Assembly: GCA_903907075.1 (NCBI GenBank)
Contig: CAIVMQ010000034.1
Location: 1 to 64,000 of the forward strand
Direction of reading: 5' to 3'
DNA from: an uncultured Bacteroidia bacterium
GTDB taxonomy: Bacteria; Bacteroidota; Bacteroidia; Bacteroidales; Prolixibacteraceae
DNA length: 64,000 nucleotides
In this document: positions 44,850 through 52,688 of the stretch, piece after piece
Numbering within the stretch: the stretch's first letter is position 1
Layout of the letters: the number at the start of each line of letters is the position of its first letter
Made by a program: the position numbers and the translations under genes
Notes under the pieces: generated by a model
Seen by the model: the letters and a program-made list of their open reading frames with translations, nothing else
Told to the model about the DNA's origin: nothing
Database searches by the model: none

Positions 44850-45210
44850 AATAAGTGATATTTAACAATTAATTTTACTTTTCTGAATTTTCAGCTAAAT
44901 TACACTTTTTTAAAATATACCCCCAATTTTCGATGCATTTTTTTAATATTTCACATTATTTTAACATCAAAGACGATAATAAATTGAAATTCATCTCTTT
45001 TATAAGGAAATTAAAGATTATTACTTCGATTTTAATCCTCCTATTTTGTTCAAAACAGCGTAAAAAAGGCCCTAATTGGAGGAATAAAAGATAACTATAT
45101 CAAAATGACATTAAAAATATGCACAAAAAAGCTAATTTATCTAATTAGCAATAATAAATAAGCATTTTGATTGAAAATAAAACGAATACCATACTTTTAA
45201 AAAAATACAT
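44850..45210. other. AT-rich intergenic region between glnN and the M20 dipeptidase gene
   Basis: 361 bases with no open frame worth calling. Its left part carries the weak glnN promoter candidate, its right part the dipeptidase terminator. Nothing else is visible. Confidence 0.5.
45125..45149 (-). terminator. Terminator of the M20 dipeptidase gene
   Basis: GCTAATT (45131-45137) pairs with AATTAGC (45143-45149) around a 5-nt loop. On the minus strand it is followed by six T residues. The stem is AT-rich but well formed and lies 62 nt past the stop. Confidence 0.6.
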
Positions 45211-46575
45211 TCACAAATTAGTGAAATGATGGTAAAATCGAATTACCGTTTTGATTCCATTGTAGAAATTAACTAACGGGAAATTTTCATTGGGGGAATG
45301 GATCGCATCAGACTCAAGACCAAAACCCATTAAAATTGTTTTGGCCCCGAGGATCTCCTCAAAAGCTGCAATAATAGGGATACTACCACCACTTCGAACC
45401 GGTACAGGCTTGCAACCAAAAACATCTTCATAAGCCAATTCTGCAGCACGAAAGGCCGGAAGATCGATCGGACAGACATAGCCGGGGCCGCCGTGCAAAG
45501 ATTTTACCTCAACAGTAATAGAATCAGAAGCAATTGACGCAAAATAATTCTTAAATAGTTCGGCAATGGTAAGATGATTCTGATTGGGTACCAAACGGGC
45601 ACTAATCTTAGCAAAAGCCTTTGATGGGAGGACCGTTTTTGCCCCTTCCCCGGTGTAGCCACCCCATATTCCACAGATATCAAATGCGGGGCGAATACCG
45701 GTTCGTTCCATAGTCGTATAGTTTAATTCACCTTGTAGCGACTTAACCCCAATAGAGTCGAGATACTCGGATTCATTAAATGGCGCTTTCGACAACATCT
45801 CCCGCTCCAGTGTTGAGACTTGCTCTACATCATCATAAAATCCGGGAACAGTTATTTGGTGATTATCGTTGGTAATTCCGGCAAGCATCTTGCAAAGTTC
45901 AGAGATCGGATTTGCAACTGCTCCACCAAAAAGTCCAGAATGAAGATCTCGGTTTGGTCCGGTTACCTCAACCTGCAAGTACGCAAGCCCTCGAAGACCA
46001 ACGGTTATAGATGGTATATCACTGGCGATAATTCCGGTATCAGATACAAGGATAAGGTCAGTCTTTAGCAACTCTTTATGCTCCAAACAAAAGGCAGCCA
46101 AATTTGGTGAGCCTACCTCCTCTTCACCCTCAATAAGAAATTTCACATTGCAATTGAGTGTATTGGTCCTTACCATATACTCAAAAGCCTTTGCCTGAAT
46201 AAAGGATTGCCCCTTATCATCGTCAGCGCCTCTTGCCCAGATTTTACCATCACGAATAACAGGTTCAAATGGGTCGGAGTGCCATTTATCAAGTGGATCA
46301 ACAGGCATAACGTCCATGTGCGCATAAACCAGAATAGTGGGCTTTGCCGGATCGACAATCTTTTCAGCAAATACAACAGGGTTTCCGGGAGTTTGAAAAA
46401 TCATTGCCCGATCAACACCTGCCTCATTAAGAATCTTAACCCAATAGGCCGCAGCCCTATCCATTTGAGGACGATTCTCCCTTAATGAACTAATCGAAGG
46501 GATCCTAATTAATTCAAATAACTCCTCTAGAAAACGATCCTTGTGCTGATCAATATAACTATTTATGTCCTTCAT
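45211..46575 (-). CDS. M20 family metallopeptidase (dipeptidase)
   Basis: A 454-residue di-zinc peptidase. The metal ligands are visible: H86 with D88 in YAHMDVMPVD, D119 in GADDDKGQ, and the EGEEEVGSPN block (about 149-158, catalytic Glu and ligand). A dimerisation domain follows (about 210-370), and the last ligand region is GLESDAIHSPNENF near the C terminus. It belongs with the cytosolic nonspecific dipeptidase / succinyl-diaminopimelate desuccinylase-like branch. There is no signal peptide. Standing alone, it probably serves peptide turnover. Confidence 0.9.
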   Translation of the reverse strand: MKDINSYIDQHKDRFLEELFELIRIPSISSLRENRPQMDRAAAYWVKILNEAGVDRAMIFQTPGNPVVFAEKIVDPAKPTILVYAHMDVMPVDPLDKWHSDPFEPVIRDGKIWARGADDDKGQSFIQAKAFEYMVRTNTLNCNVKFLIEGEEEVGSPNLAAFCLEHKELLKTDLILVSDTGIIASDIPSITVGLRGLAYLQVEVTGPNRDLHSGLFGGAVANPISELCKMLAGITNDNHQITVPGFYDDVEQVSTLEREMLSKAPFNESEYLDSIGVKSLQGELNYTTMERTGIRPAFDICGIWGGYTGEGAKTVLPSKAFAKISARLVPNQNHLTIAELFKNYFASIASDSITVEVKSLHGGPGYVCPIDLPAFRAAELAYEDVFGCKPVPVRSGGSIPIIAAFEEILGAKTILMGFGLESDAIHSPNENFPLVNFYNGIKTVIRFYHHFTNL

Positions 46576-46783
46576 CGTGTGTGTGATTATTTTTGACCAA
46601 GATACTTATTTCCTGGAAATCACAACGCGATTTTTTGTCCTAATTAGTTTGATAAACTACAGGTAGACCCATTCCCTGAATTCTATCTAAATTCAACTTC
46701 TATACCTTAAAGGTTTAGAATTAAAACAATCACGATTAAGCAATGAGTAGAATTCAAAAGTTTATTTATATCCAACTAATCCA

Positions 46784-47218
46784 TTATAATTTCAATAAAA
46801 TATCCTCCCCATTCTTATAGTTTAAGGCTAAACTTTGTACCGTATTTAAGGTAACAAGTTTATCAATGGACGCTCTGATAGGAGCATATTGCTCATGAAG
46901 CGGACACGGATTATCGTCGTTGCATTGCTTTAAGCCAAACCCGCAACCTGAATAAGCCTTACCTCCCTCTATCGCCTCAACAATTGTCTTCAAGGGCAGG
47001 TCAGGCTTCAATAAATCAAAATAAAACCCACCCCCTTTACCCTTAGAGGACATTAAAAACCCCATCTTAACGAGTCGCTGCAAAATTTTTCCTGTGTAAA
47101 ATAATGGTGCATCAATCTCTGTCGCAATCTCAATGATCCCAGGCTTATGACCCAAAATCTGCTGAACCCTTACATACACAAGTCCACGCAAGGCATATTC
47201 TGTCTCCTTATTAAACAT
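46784..47218 (-). CDS. Rrf2 family transcriptional regulator (probable NO/Fe-S sensor)
   Basis: A 144-residue winged-helix regulator of the Rrf2 family (NsrR/IscR relatives). The N-terminal DNA-binding domain includes FNKETEYALRGLVYV and YTGKILQRLVKMGFLMSSKGKGGGF. Three cysteines, C92, C99 and C105 (GCGFGLKQCNDDNPC), have the spacing used by family members to hold a [Fe-S] cluster. NsrR-like sensing of nitric oxide is inferred from these cysteines and from the divergent ric-norB genes. A strong Shine-Dalgarno AAGGAGGA lies about 5 nt before the ATG, unusual for this phylum. The -7 element TATTTTTG is at 47247-47254. Confidence 0.88.
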   Translation of the reverse strand: MFNKETEYALRGLVYVRVQQILGHKPGIIEIATEIDAPLFYTGKILQRLVKMGFLMSSKGKGGGFYFDLLKPDLPLKTIVEAIEGGKAYSGCGFGLKQCNDDNPCPLHEQYAPIRASIDKLVTLNTVQSLALNYKNGEDILLKL

Positions 47219-47268
47219 CGCTTCCTCCTTCTGTTTTAATTCGCATCAAAAATAGATAAAAATAAATT

Positions 47269-47310
47269 AATAAAATATTAAAAGACCTTTTGGTCTTTTA
47301 ATATTTTATT
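47269..47310. promoter_or_regulatory. 42-bp perfect palindrome: candidate Rrf2 operator
   Basis: The left arm AATAAAATATTAAAAGACC (47269-47287) and right arm (47292-47310) are perfect inverted copies around TTTT. It lies between the divergent -7 elements of the regulator (47247-47254) and ric (47313-47321). The TTTG at 47289-47292, in its centre, is at the right distance (20 nt) to be the -33 of ric. Binding there should block RNA polymerase. A related one-arm copy, TATTAAAAAGACA, sits at 47326-47338 just before the ric start. Confidence 0.75.
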
Positions 47311-47321
47311 CGTACTATTGC
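47289..47321 (+). promoter_or_regulatory. Promoter of the NO-defence operon (ric)
   Basis: TTTG (47289-47292), a 20-nt spacer, and TACTATTGC (47313-47321, one mismatch to TAnnTTTGC) make a good Bacteroidota promoter. The -33 falls at the centre of the palindrome. Confidence 0.6.
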
Positions 47322-47343
47322 AAAGTATTAAAAAGACAAAAAA

Positions 47344-48048
47344 ATGGAAACACTAGAACTTAAAACAATTTCAGTAGGCGAAATAGTTGCATCTGACTTT
47401 CGTACGGCATCGGTTTTCAAGAGTCATCATATTGATTTTTGTTGCGGGGGTAAAAAATCACTGGAAGAAAGTTGTTTGGAACAAGGTATTGACAAAGGAG
47501 CCGTAGAGCGAGACTTAGAGGATGTTTTATCTACTGCAAACCTTTCAGGCCAAGATTTTAAATCATGGAGTCCCGATTTTCTTTGCGATTACATTATGAA
47601 TACCCACCATAAATATGTATTGAAAACATTACCTGACTTACTACTTTATACTTCAAAAATTGCGGCTGTGCATGGAGAAAATCATACTGAATTAGTCGAG
47701 GTTTCGCAACTCTTTGCTAAAATAAATGAAGAACTTCTTCAACACCTAAAAAATGAGGAGGAAGTTTTATTTCCAGCAATAAAAAAGGTGTTGGCCACAA
47801 ACGATGCCGAATCAAAAGCGATTATTAGATCAGAGATAAGCAGAATGTTAGACGAGCATGATTTTGCAGGAGGGGCAATGGATTACATCAACAAACTTAC
47901 TGATCAATATAAACTGCCAGAGGATAGTTGTGGAACTTATCAGGTTGCATTTAAATTACTCGAACAATTCGAAGATGATTTACACATGCATGTTCATCTT
48001 GAAAACAATATTCTTTATCCTGCAGCATTACTATTAAATAACGAATAA
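47344..48048 (+). CDS. ric: Iron-sulfur cluster repair di-iron protein (Ric/YtfE/ScdA)
   Basis: Repairs NO- or peroxide-damaged Fe-S clusters. The 234-residue protein has the ScdA N-terminal domain with HHIDFCCGGKKSL near 28-40 and a hemerythrin-like four-helix domain. Its metal ligands are His and Glu: HHKYVLK near 92, HGENHTE near 117, HLKNEEEVLFP near 140, and DEHDFAGG and MHVHLENNILYP near the end. The stop shares TAATG with the next gene. It is headed by the palindromic promoter region. Confidence 0.94.
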   Translation: METLELKTISVGEIVASDFRTASVFKSHHIDFCCGGKKSLEESCLEQGIDKGAVERDLEDVLSTANLSGQDFKSWSPDFLCDYIMNTHHKYVLKTLPDLLLYTSKIAAVHGENHTELVEVSQLFAKINEELLQHLKNEEEVLFPAIKKVLATNDAESKAIIRSEISRMLDEHDFAGGAMDYINKLTDQYKLPEDSCGTYQVAFKLLEQFEDDLHMHVHLENNILYPAALLLNNE

Positions 48049-48596
48049 TGAATAAAGCAACTCAAAATCTGGAAGACGATCACATCTATATTCTACGATT
48101 AATAGATGTGATGCAAGCAATGAAGGAGTGTCCAGCACCCGAAGTCGAGCATTTGGAGGAGGCCGTAGCGCTGATCCGAAATTTTGCTGATGGACTTCAC
48201 CATGCCAAAGAAGAATCACTACTCTTCCCGTTAATGGCAGAGCGGGGATTTTCAGTCACTCAAGGCCCAGTTGCCGTAATGCTCCAGGAGCATACCATTG
48301 GCCGGGCCTTTGTAAGAGGTATTGATGAAAATATTCAACTGTTTAAAGAGGGAGATCTCTCGGCATTAAATTTAATCTATTCAAATATGAATGGCTACAG
48401 TGAATTACTACAAAATCACATATACAAAGAGAATACTATGCTTTTTAGGATGGCTGACAACGCTCTATCACAAAGCGATCAAGATTCACTATCTACTCAA
48501 TTTGAAAAAATTGATATTCAATCCACTAACAACAATTCAAAGAGTGACTATTTGGCAAGGATTAGCAATTTAGAACACGTTTATATGCATGCTTAA
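48048..48596 (+). CDS. Hemerythrin-domain protein
   Basis: A 182-residue protein whose first 145 residues are a hemerythrin-like four-helix bundle: LEDDHIYILRLIDVM near 8, ADGLHHAKEESLLFP near 47-61, VMLQEHTIGRAF near 79-90, and LLQNHIYKENTMLFRM near 118-133. These give the expected five or six His/Glu/Asp ligands for a di-iron site. A polar C-terminal tail follows. Co-translation with ric (TAATG overlap) and the norB gene after it suggest handling of NO or O2; the exact task is inferred. Confidence 0.88.
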   Translation: MNKATQNLEDDHIYILRLIDVMQAMKECPAPEVEHLEEAVALIRNFADGLHHAKEESLLFPLMAERGFSVTQGPVAVMLQEHTIGRAFVRGIDENIQLFKEGDLSALNLIYSNMNGYSELLQNHIYKENTMLFRMADNALSQSDQDSLSTQFEKIDIQSTNNNSKSDYLARISNLEHVYMHA

Positions 48597-48641
48597 CGAA
48601 CACAAAGTTCATTAATAACTTAAATCTTAATTTATAATTCT

Positions 48642-50915
48642 ATGAAAACAAAAAAACTATGGATTAGCTTTATTCTCGTGATGACGATCTCATTTGCGGT
48701 ACTTATTTATTATGGCCGGGAGATTTATCGCCAGGCCCCTCCCATTCCTGACAGGGTGATGACTACCGGGGGTAAGATTCTATTTACCGGACAAGACATC
48801 AAAGACGGTCAAAACGTGTGGCAGTCTGTTGGTGGGCAAGAGATTGGAACTGTCTGGGGACATGGTGCCTATCAGGCACCCGACTGGAGTGCTGACTGGT
48901 TACATAAGGAGGCCGCTTTTATGCTTGATAAATTAGCAACTCAAAGTGATAGCCTTCCCTACTCCAAAGTGAACCACCAAAGGCAGGCAGCATTAAAAAT
49001 TCGGTTACAGGAAGACATCCGAAGGAATACCTATCAGGATGCGACAAAAACAATTACTGTATCTGAACTAAGAGCCGAGGCAATTACCAGCAATACATTG
49101 TTTTACAGTGGTTTGTTTACGAATAATCCTGAAATGGCAAAACTTCGTAATGCCTATGCGCTTCCGGAAAATTCACTTAAAGACCCTGAGCGCGTGCGTA
49201 AATTAAACGCTTTTTTCTTTTGGATTTCATGGGCATGTGTCACTGAACGTCCTGGTCAGGAGATTACTTATACCAATAACTGGCCAGCCGAGGAGCTTGT
49301 TGGCAACCGTCCAACTGGCGAACTTTTGCTTTGGACAGGCTTCAGTGTGATGATGCTCTTGGCCGGTATTGGATTAATGGTTTGGTATTATGCGAAAAAG
49401 AGGGATGAAAAAGAGGAAGAATTTCCTAAAGTTAATCCTCAATTAAAAGCCACTCACACCCCATCACAAAAAGCAACCTTGAAATATTTTTGGATCGTAT
49501 CGATCTTACTTCTTGTTCAGGTTATTATGGGAGTTATTACGGCTCATTACGGCGTTGAAGGTCATGCTTTTTATGGCATTCCGCTAGGTGACTGGCTTCC
49601 CTATTCTATTTCGCGCACCTGGCATGTTCAGATTGCAATCTTTTGGATCGCAACTTCATGGCTTGCTACCGGATTATATTATGCTCCAGCCATATCGGGC
49701 GTAGAACCACGCTTTCAACGTTTGGGCGTCAACTTTCTATTTTCAGCACTTCTGGTTATTGTTGCAGGTTCATTAGCCGGACAGTGGATGGGTGTAATGC
49801 AAAAACTGGGGCTTATTCAAAACTTCTGGTTTGGCCATCAGGGATATGAATATGTTGACCTTGGTCGGTTTTGGCAAATATTCCTTCTTGTAGGACTCGT
49901 AATCTGGCTAGTATTAATGGGACGTGCTATCTGGCCGGCCTTAAAACAAAAGTCAGAGAGCCGCAATCTGCTTGCGATGTTTTTGATCTCTTCAATTGCT
50001 ATTGCCTTATTTTATGGTGCAGGTCTGATGTGGGGTCGTCAAACCAATCTTGCAGTTGCAGAATACTGGCGTTGGTGGGTTGTTCACCTTTGGGTGGAAG
50101 GGTTCTTCGAAGTGTTTGCCGCTGTAATCACTGCGTTTTTATTTGTCCGCTTAAATATTGTTAAAGCAGCAACTGCCACCACTGCAGTACTATTCTCTAC
50201 CGTGGTATTCTTAGCAGGAGGAATCCTTGGTACCTTCCATCACCTTTATTTCACAGGTACTCCAACAGCTATAATGGCACTTGGGGCCACATTTAGTGCC
50301 CTCGAGGTGGTTCCACTGGTCTTAATGGGCTTTGAAGCGTACGACAACTTAAAGATCAGCAAGATGGCAGCCTGGAGCAAAGCCTACAAATGGCCGATCT
50401 ACTGCTTCATTGCTGTCGCCTTCTGGAATTTAGTCGGTGCCGGAATCTTTGGATTTTTAATTAATCCGCCTATCGCACTCTATTATATGCAAGGATTAAA
50501 CACCACAGCTGTTCATGGCCACACTGCACTATTTGGTGTCTATGGAATGCTAGGTATCGGTTTAATGCTCTTTGTATTACGGGATATGGACAAATCGGTA
50601 GTTTGGAAAGATAAATGGATTAAATTTGCCTTCTGGACAATTAATATTGGCCTAGTAACGATGGTTCTGCTTAGTGTATTCCCTATTGGACTCATGCAAA
50701 CTCTTGCAAGTGTTAAGGATGGGTTATGGTATGCTCGTTCTGCAGAATTTATGCAACAGCCTTTCATGCAAACGTTAAAATGGATGCGTGTATTTGGAGA
50801 TACCCTCTTTGCCGCAGGAACAGTAGCTCTTGTATGGTTTATTTTCGGCCTTAAAGGGGGCTGGAGCCATGAGAAAGAGGGAGAAAAAAAGGAAAATAAG
50901 AGAAGTATAAAATAA
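48642..50915 (+). CDS. norB: Quinol-dependent nitric oxide reductase (qNor)
   Basis: Reduces two NO to N2O with electrons from the quinol pool. The 757-residue single-subunit form has an N-terminal cytochrome-c-like periplasmic extension without a CxxCH haem site (GGKILFTGQDIKDGQNVWQSVGGQE, WGHGAYQAPDW), followed by a helix and the 12-helix heme-copper core. Core ligands visible are TWHVQIAIFW near 326, HLWVEGFFEVF near 482, HHLYFTGTP near 533 and HGHTALFGVYG near 625. This fits qNor/NorZ rather than cNor. A 45-nt gap follows the hemerythrin gene. The short C-terminal tail is lysine/glutamate-rich. Confidence 0.95.
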   Translation: MKTKKLWISFILVMTISFAVLIYYGREIYRQAPPIPDRVMTTGGKILFTGQDIKDGQNVWQSVGGQEIGTVWGHGAYQAPDWSADWLHKEAAFMLDKLATQSDSLPYSKVNHQRQAALKIRLQEDIRRNTYQDATKTITVSELRAEAITSNTLFYSGLFTNNPEMAKLRNAYALPENSLKDPERVRKLNAFFFWISWACVTERPGQEITYTNNWPAEELVGNRPTGELLLWTGFSVMMLLAGIGLMVWYYAKKRDEKEEEFPKVNPQLKATHTPSQKATLKYFWIVSILLLVQVIMGVITAHYGVEGHAFYGIPLGDWLPYSISRTWHVQIAIFWIATSWLATGLYYAPAISGVEPRFQRLGVNFLFSALLVIVAGSLAGQWMGVMQKLGLIQNFWFGHQGYEYVDLGRFWQIFLLVGLVIWLVLMGRAIWPALKQKSESRNLLAMFLISSIAIALFYGAGLMWGRQTNLAVAEYWRWWVVHLWVEGFFEVFAAVITAFLFVRLNIVKAATATTAVLFSTVVFLAGGILGTFHHLYFTGTPTAIMALGATFSALEVVPLVLMGFEAYDNLKISKMAAWSKAYKWPIYCFIAVAFWNLVGAGIFGFLINPPIALYYMQGLNTTAVHGHTALFGVYGMLGIGLMLFVLRDMDKSVVWKDKWIKFAFWTINIGLVTMVLLSVFPIGLMQTLASVKDGLWYARSAEFMQQPFMQTLKWMRVFGDTLFAAGTVALVWFIFGLKGGWSHEKEGEKKENKRSIK

Positions 50916-50937
50916 TCATGAGTGTAAAATGATAACT

Positions 50938-51003
50938 AATTAAGCTGCTGGCTGCTTTCTATTGGCAAAACCAAGCCAGTTAAAGGTCGCCAGCCGCTTA
51001 ATT
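50938..51003 (+). other. Large stem-loop between norB and the PepSY-type gene
   Basis: AATTAAGCTGCTGGC (50938-50952) pairs with a near-perfect partner at 50989-51003 (one mismatch in 15 bp). A second copy of GCCAG inside the loop (50975-50979) could pair with the same CTGGC (50948-50952) instead. A T-rich stretch follows. It may be a leaky terminator or attenuator separating norB from the next gene. Confidence 0.45.
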
Positions 51004-51059
51004 AATCATTTTTATACATTCAATTTTATACCCACTTCGTATTACATTAGTGATTTTAG

Positions 51060-52580
51060 ATGGATCGTAAAAAGCTTATAAAAATAGTTCGTAAACTGCA
51101 CAAATGGCCTGGAGTCCTCATCACAATCTTTGCTATTCATTTTGCGATTTCAGGTATTATCATGAACCACCGTAGTTTATTTTCGTCTGTTGACCTCTCA
51201 CGAAAATGGTTACCACAATCGTACCAATACAACAATTGGAATCAGGCAGCGGTGAGAGGGGGAATTAATCTAAATAACGATTCAACCCTTATCTTTGGTA
51301 CTATCGGAGCCTGGATTAAATCAAATGATACGTATTTTGAATATAATCAGGGGTTACCACAAGGAATTGACAACCGTAAAATTAATCAGCTGATTTGTTA
51401 TAAAGGACAATTCGTTGCGACGACCCAATTTGGAATCTTTCAGCGAGCATCTCACACCGATTTGTGGCACCCTTCGCTAATGGCTGTGCCCGACGAACGA
51501 TTTGTCGATCTGTTTATTAAGCAAGACACCTTACTTATCCTGAGCCGAAATATTCTGATAAAGACTGTTGATTTAGAACATTTTGAGACTTGTACCCTAC
51601 CTGCTCCCGAGGGTTACACGAAACGTGCCAGTATGTTTAACACACTCTGGGAACTTCACAGCGGAGAATTATTTGGTGTAGCCGGAAAATTGCTCGTCGA
51701 CATACTCGGATTTGTAACTTTAGCACTCTGCCTTACCGGCCTAATCCATTTCTTTTTACCCAATTTAATCAGGCGGCAAAAACAAGTTCACGGCACATCC
51801 GGAAACCTTCTATCCACATTAAGAGCAAATTTAAAATGGCATAATCTTGTCGGATATGTGTTTGCACTATTTCTAATTATCAATACCACAGCGGGTATCT
51901 TTTTACGTCCGCCACTTTTAATCCCTATTATCACTAAAAAAGTTGGAATCATTCCCGGGTCACATTTGGATACGGATAATCCATGGCACGACAAGTTGCG
52001 CAAAGGGATTTGGAACGAGCAATCAGGGATCTATATTTTTTCAACTGCTGATGGGTTTTATGCGTGCGACCAGAAGCTGAGTTCACCACTGATAAAAGCT
52101 TATTCACAACCACCCGTAAGCTTGATGGGATGCAATGTCTTTGAACCTATCGATAGCACACAATACCTTATTGGATCATTTTCGGGGCTTTACATCTGGA
52201 ATATAACACGCGGCACCTCTACCGATTTCTTCTCCGGAAAAGGGTATGAAGCTCCCACAGGAATGGCAAGACCAGTATCTGATCATATGGTAGCGGGATA
52301 TATTCGGGATTCTAAGAATCAAGAGTGGATATTCGATTACAATCGTGGAATTGGACAAAAGAACAGCAGCCAAACGTGGAAGATGCCTCAGGAGGTGAAA
52401 ATAAAATCCCCTATCTCACTTTGGAATTTTGCGCTCGAGATTCATACCGGAAGGGTTTTGGAACCGTTCCTTGGAATACTCTACCTATTATATATTCCCA
52501 TTGCAGGATTATCCGTGCTTATGGTTTTAATCAGTGGCTTTATGGTTTGGTTGTTGCCACTACGAGATAAAAATCAATAA
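51060..52580 (+). CDS. PepSY-associated transmembrane protein with two extracytoplasmic domains
   Basis: A 506-residue protein with the PepSY-TM layout: helix 1 (about 18-36, with RKLHKWPGVL before it), an extracytoplasmic beta-rich domain (about 40-195), two helices (about 215-240 and 262-285), a second extracytoplasmic domain (about 290-455), and a last helix (about 470-500). Histidines at membrane ends (H14, H27, H37, and those in ELHSGE, KWHNLVG, EIHTGRV) recur as in haem- or metal-linked relatives. It lies 144 nt downstream of norB on the same strand, suggesting a redox or NO-linked role, which is inference. Confidence 0.75.
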   Translation: MDRKKLIKIVRKLHKWPGVLITIFAIHFAISGIIMNHRSLFSSVDLSRKWLPQSYQYNNWNQAAVRGGINLNNDSTLIFGTIGAWIKSNDTYFEYNQGLPQGIDNRKINQLICYKGQFVATTQFGIFQRASHTDLWHPSLMAVPDERFVDLFIKQDTLLILSRNILIKTVDLEHFETCTLPAPEGYTKRASMFNTLWELHSGELFGVAGKLLVDILGFVTLALCLTGLIHFFLPNLIRRQKQVHGTSGNLLSTLRANLKWHNLVGYVFALFLIINTTAGIFLRPPLLIPIITKKVGIIPGSHLDTDNPWHDKLRKGIWNEQSGIYIFSTADGFYACDQKLSSPLIKAYSQPPVSLMGCNVFEPIDSTQYLIGSFSGLYIWNITRGTSTDFFSGKGYEAPTGMARPVSDHMVAGYIRDSKNQEWIFDYNRGIGQKNSSQTWKMPQEVKIKSPISLWNFALEIHTGRVLEPFLGILYLLYIPIAGLSVLMVLISGFMVWLLPLRDKNQ

Positions 52581-52617
52581 ACAATCCTTTGATACTAAAT
52601 GGCAGTTCCTAAAATCA

Positions 52618-52653
52618 GAGAACCCGGAACAGAATAAATCAGCCCGGGCTCTC
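52618..52653. terminator. Terminator between the NO cluster and the polysaccharide locus
   Basis: A 10-bp stem with one mismatch (GAGAACCCGG at 52618-52627 with CCGGGCTCTC at 52644-52653) stands between two convergent genes. The minus-strand side is followed by TGATTTTAGG, giving some T-richness. It probably works in both directions. Confidence 0.6.
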
Positions 52654-52688
52654 CTTTACTAAACCAACTAACAATCAAAAACTAATAA

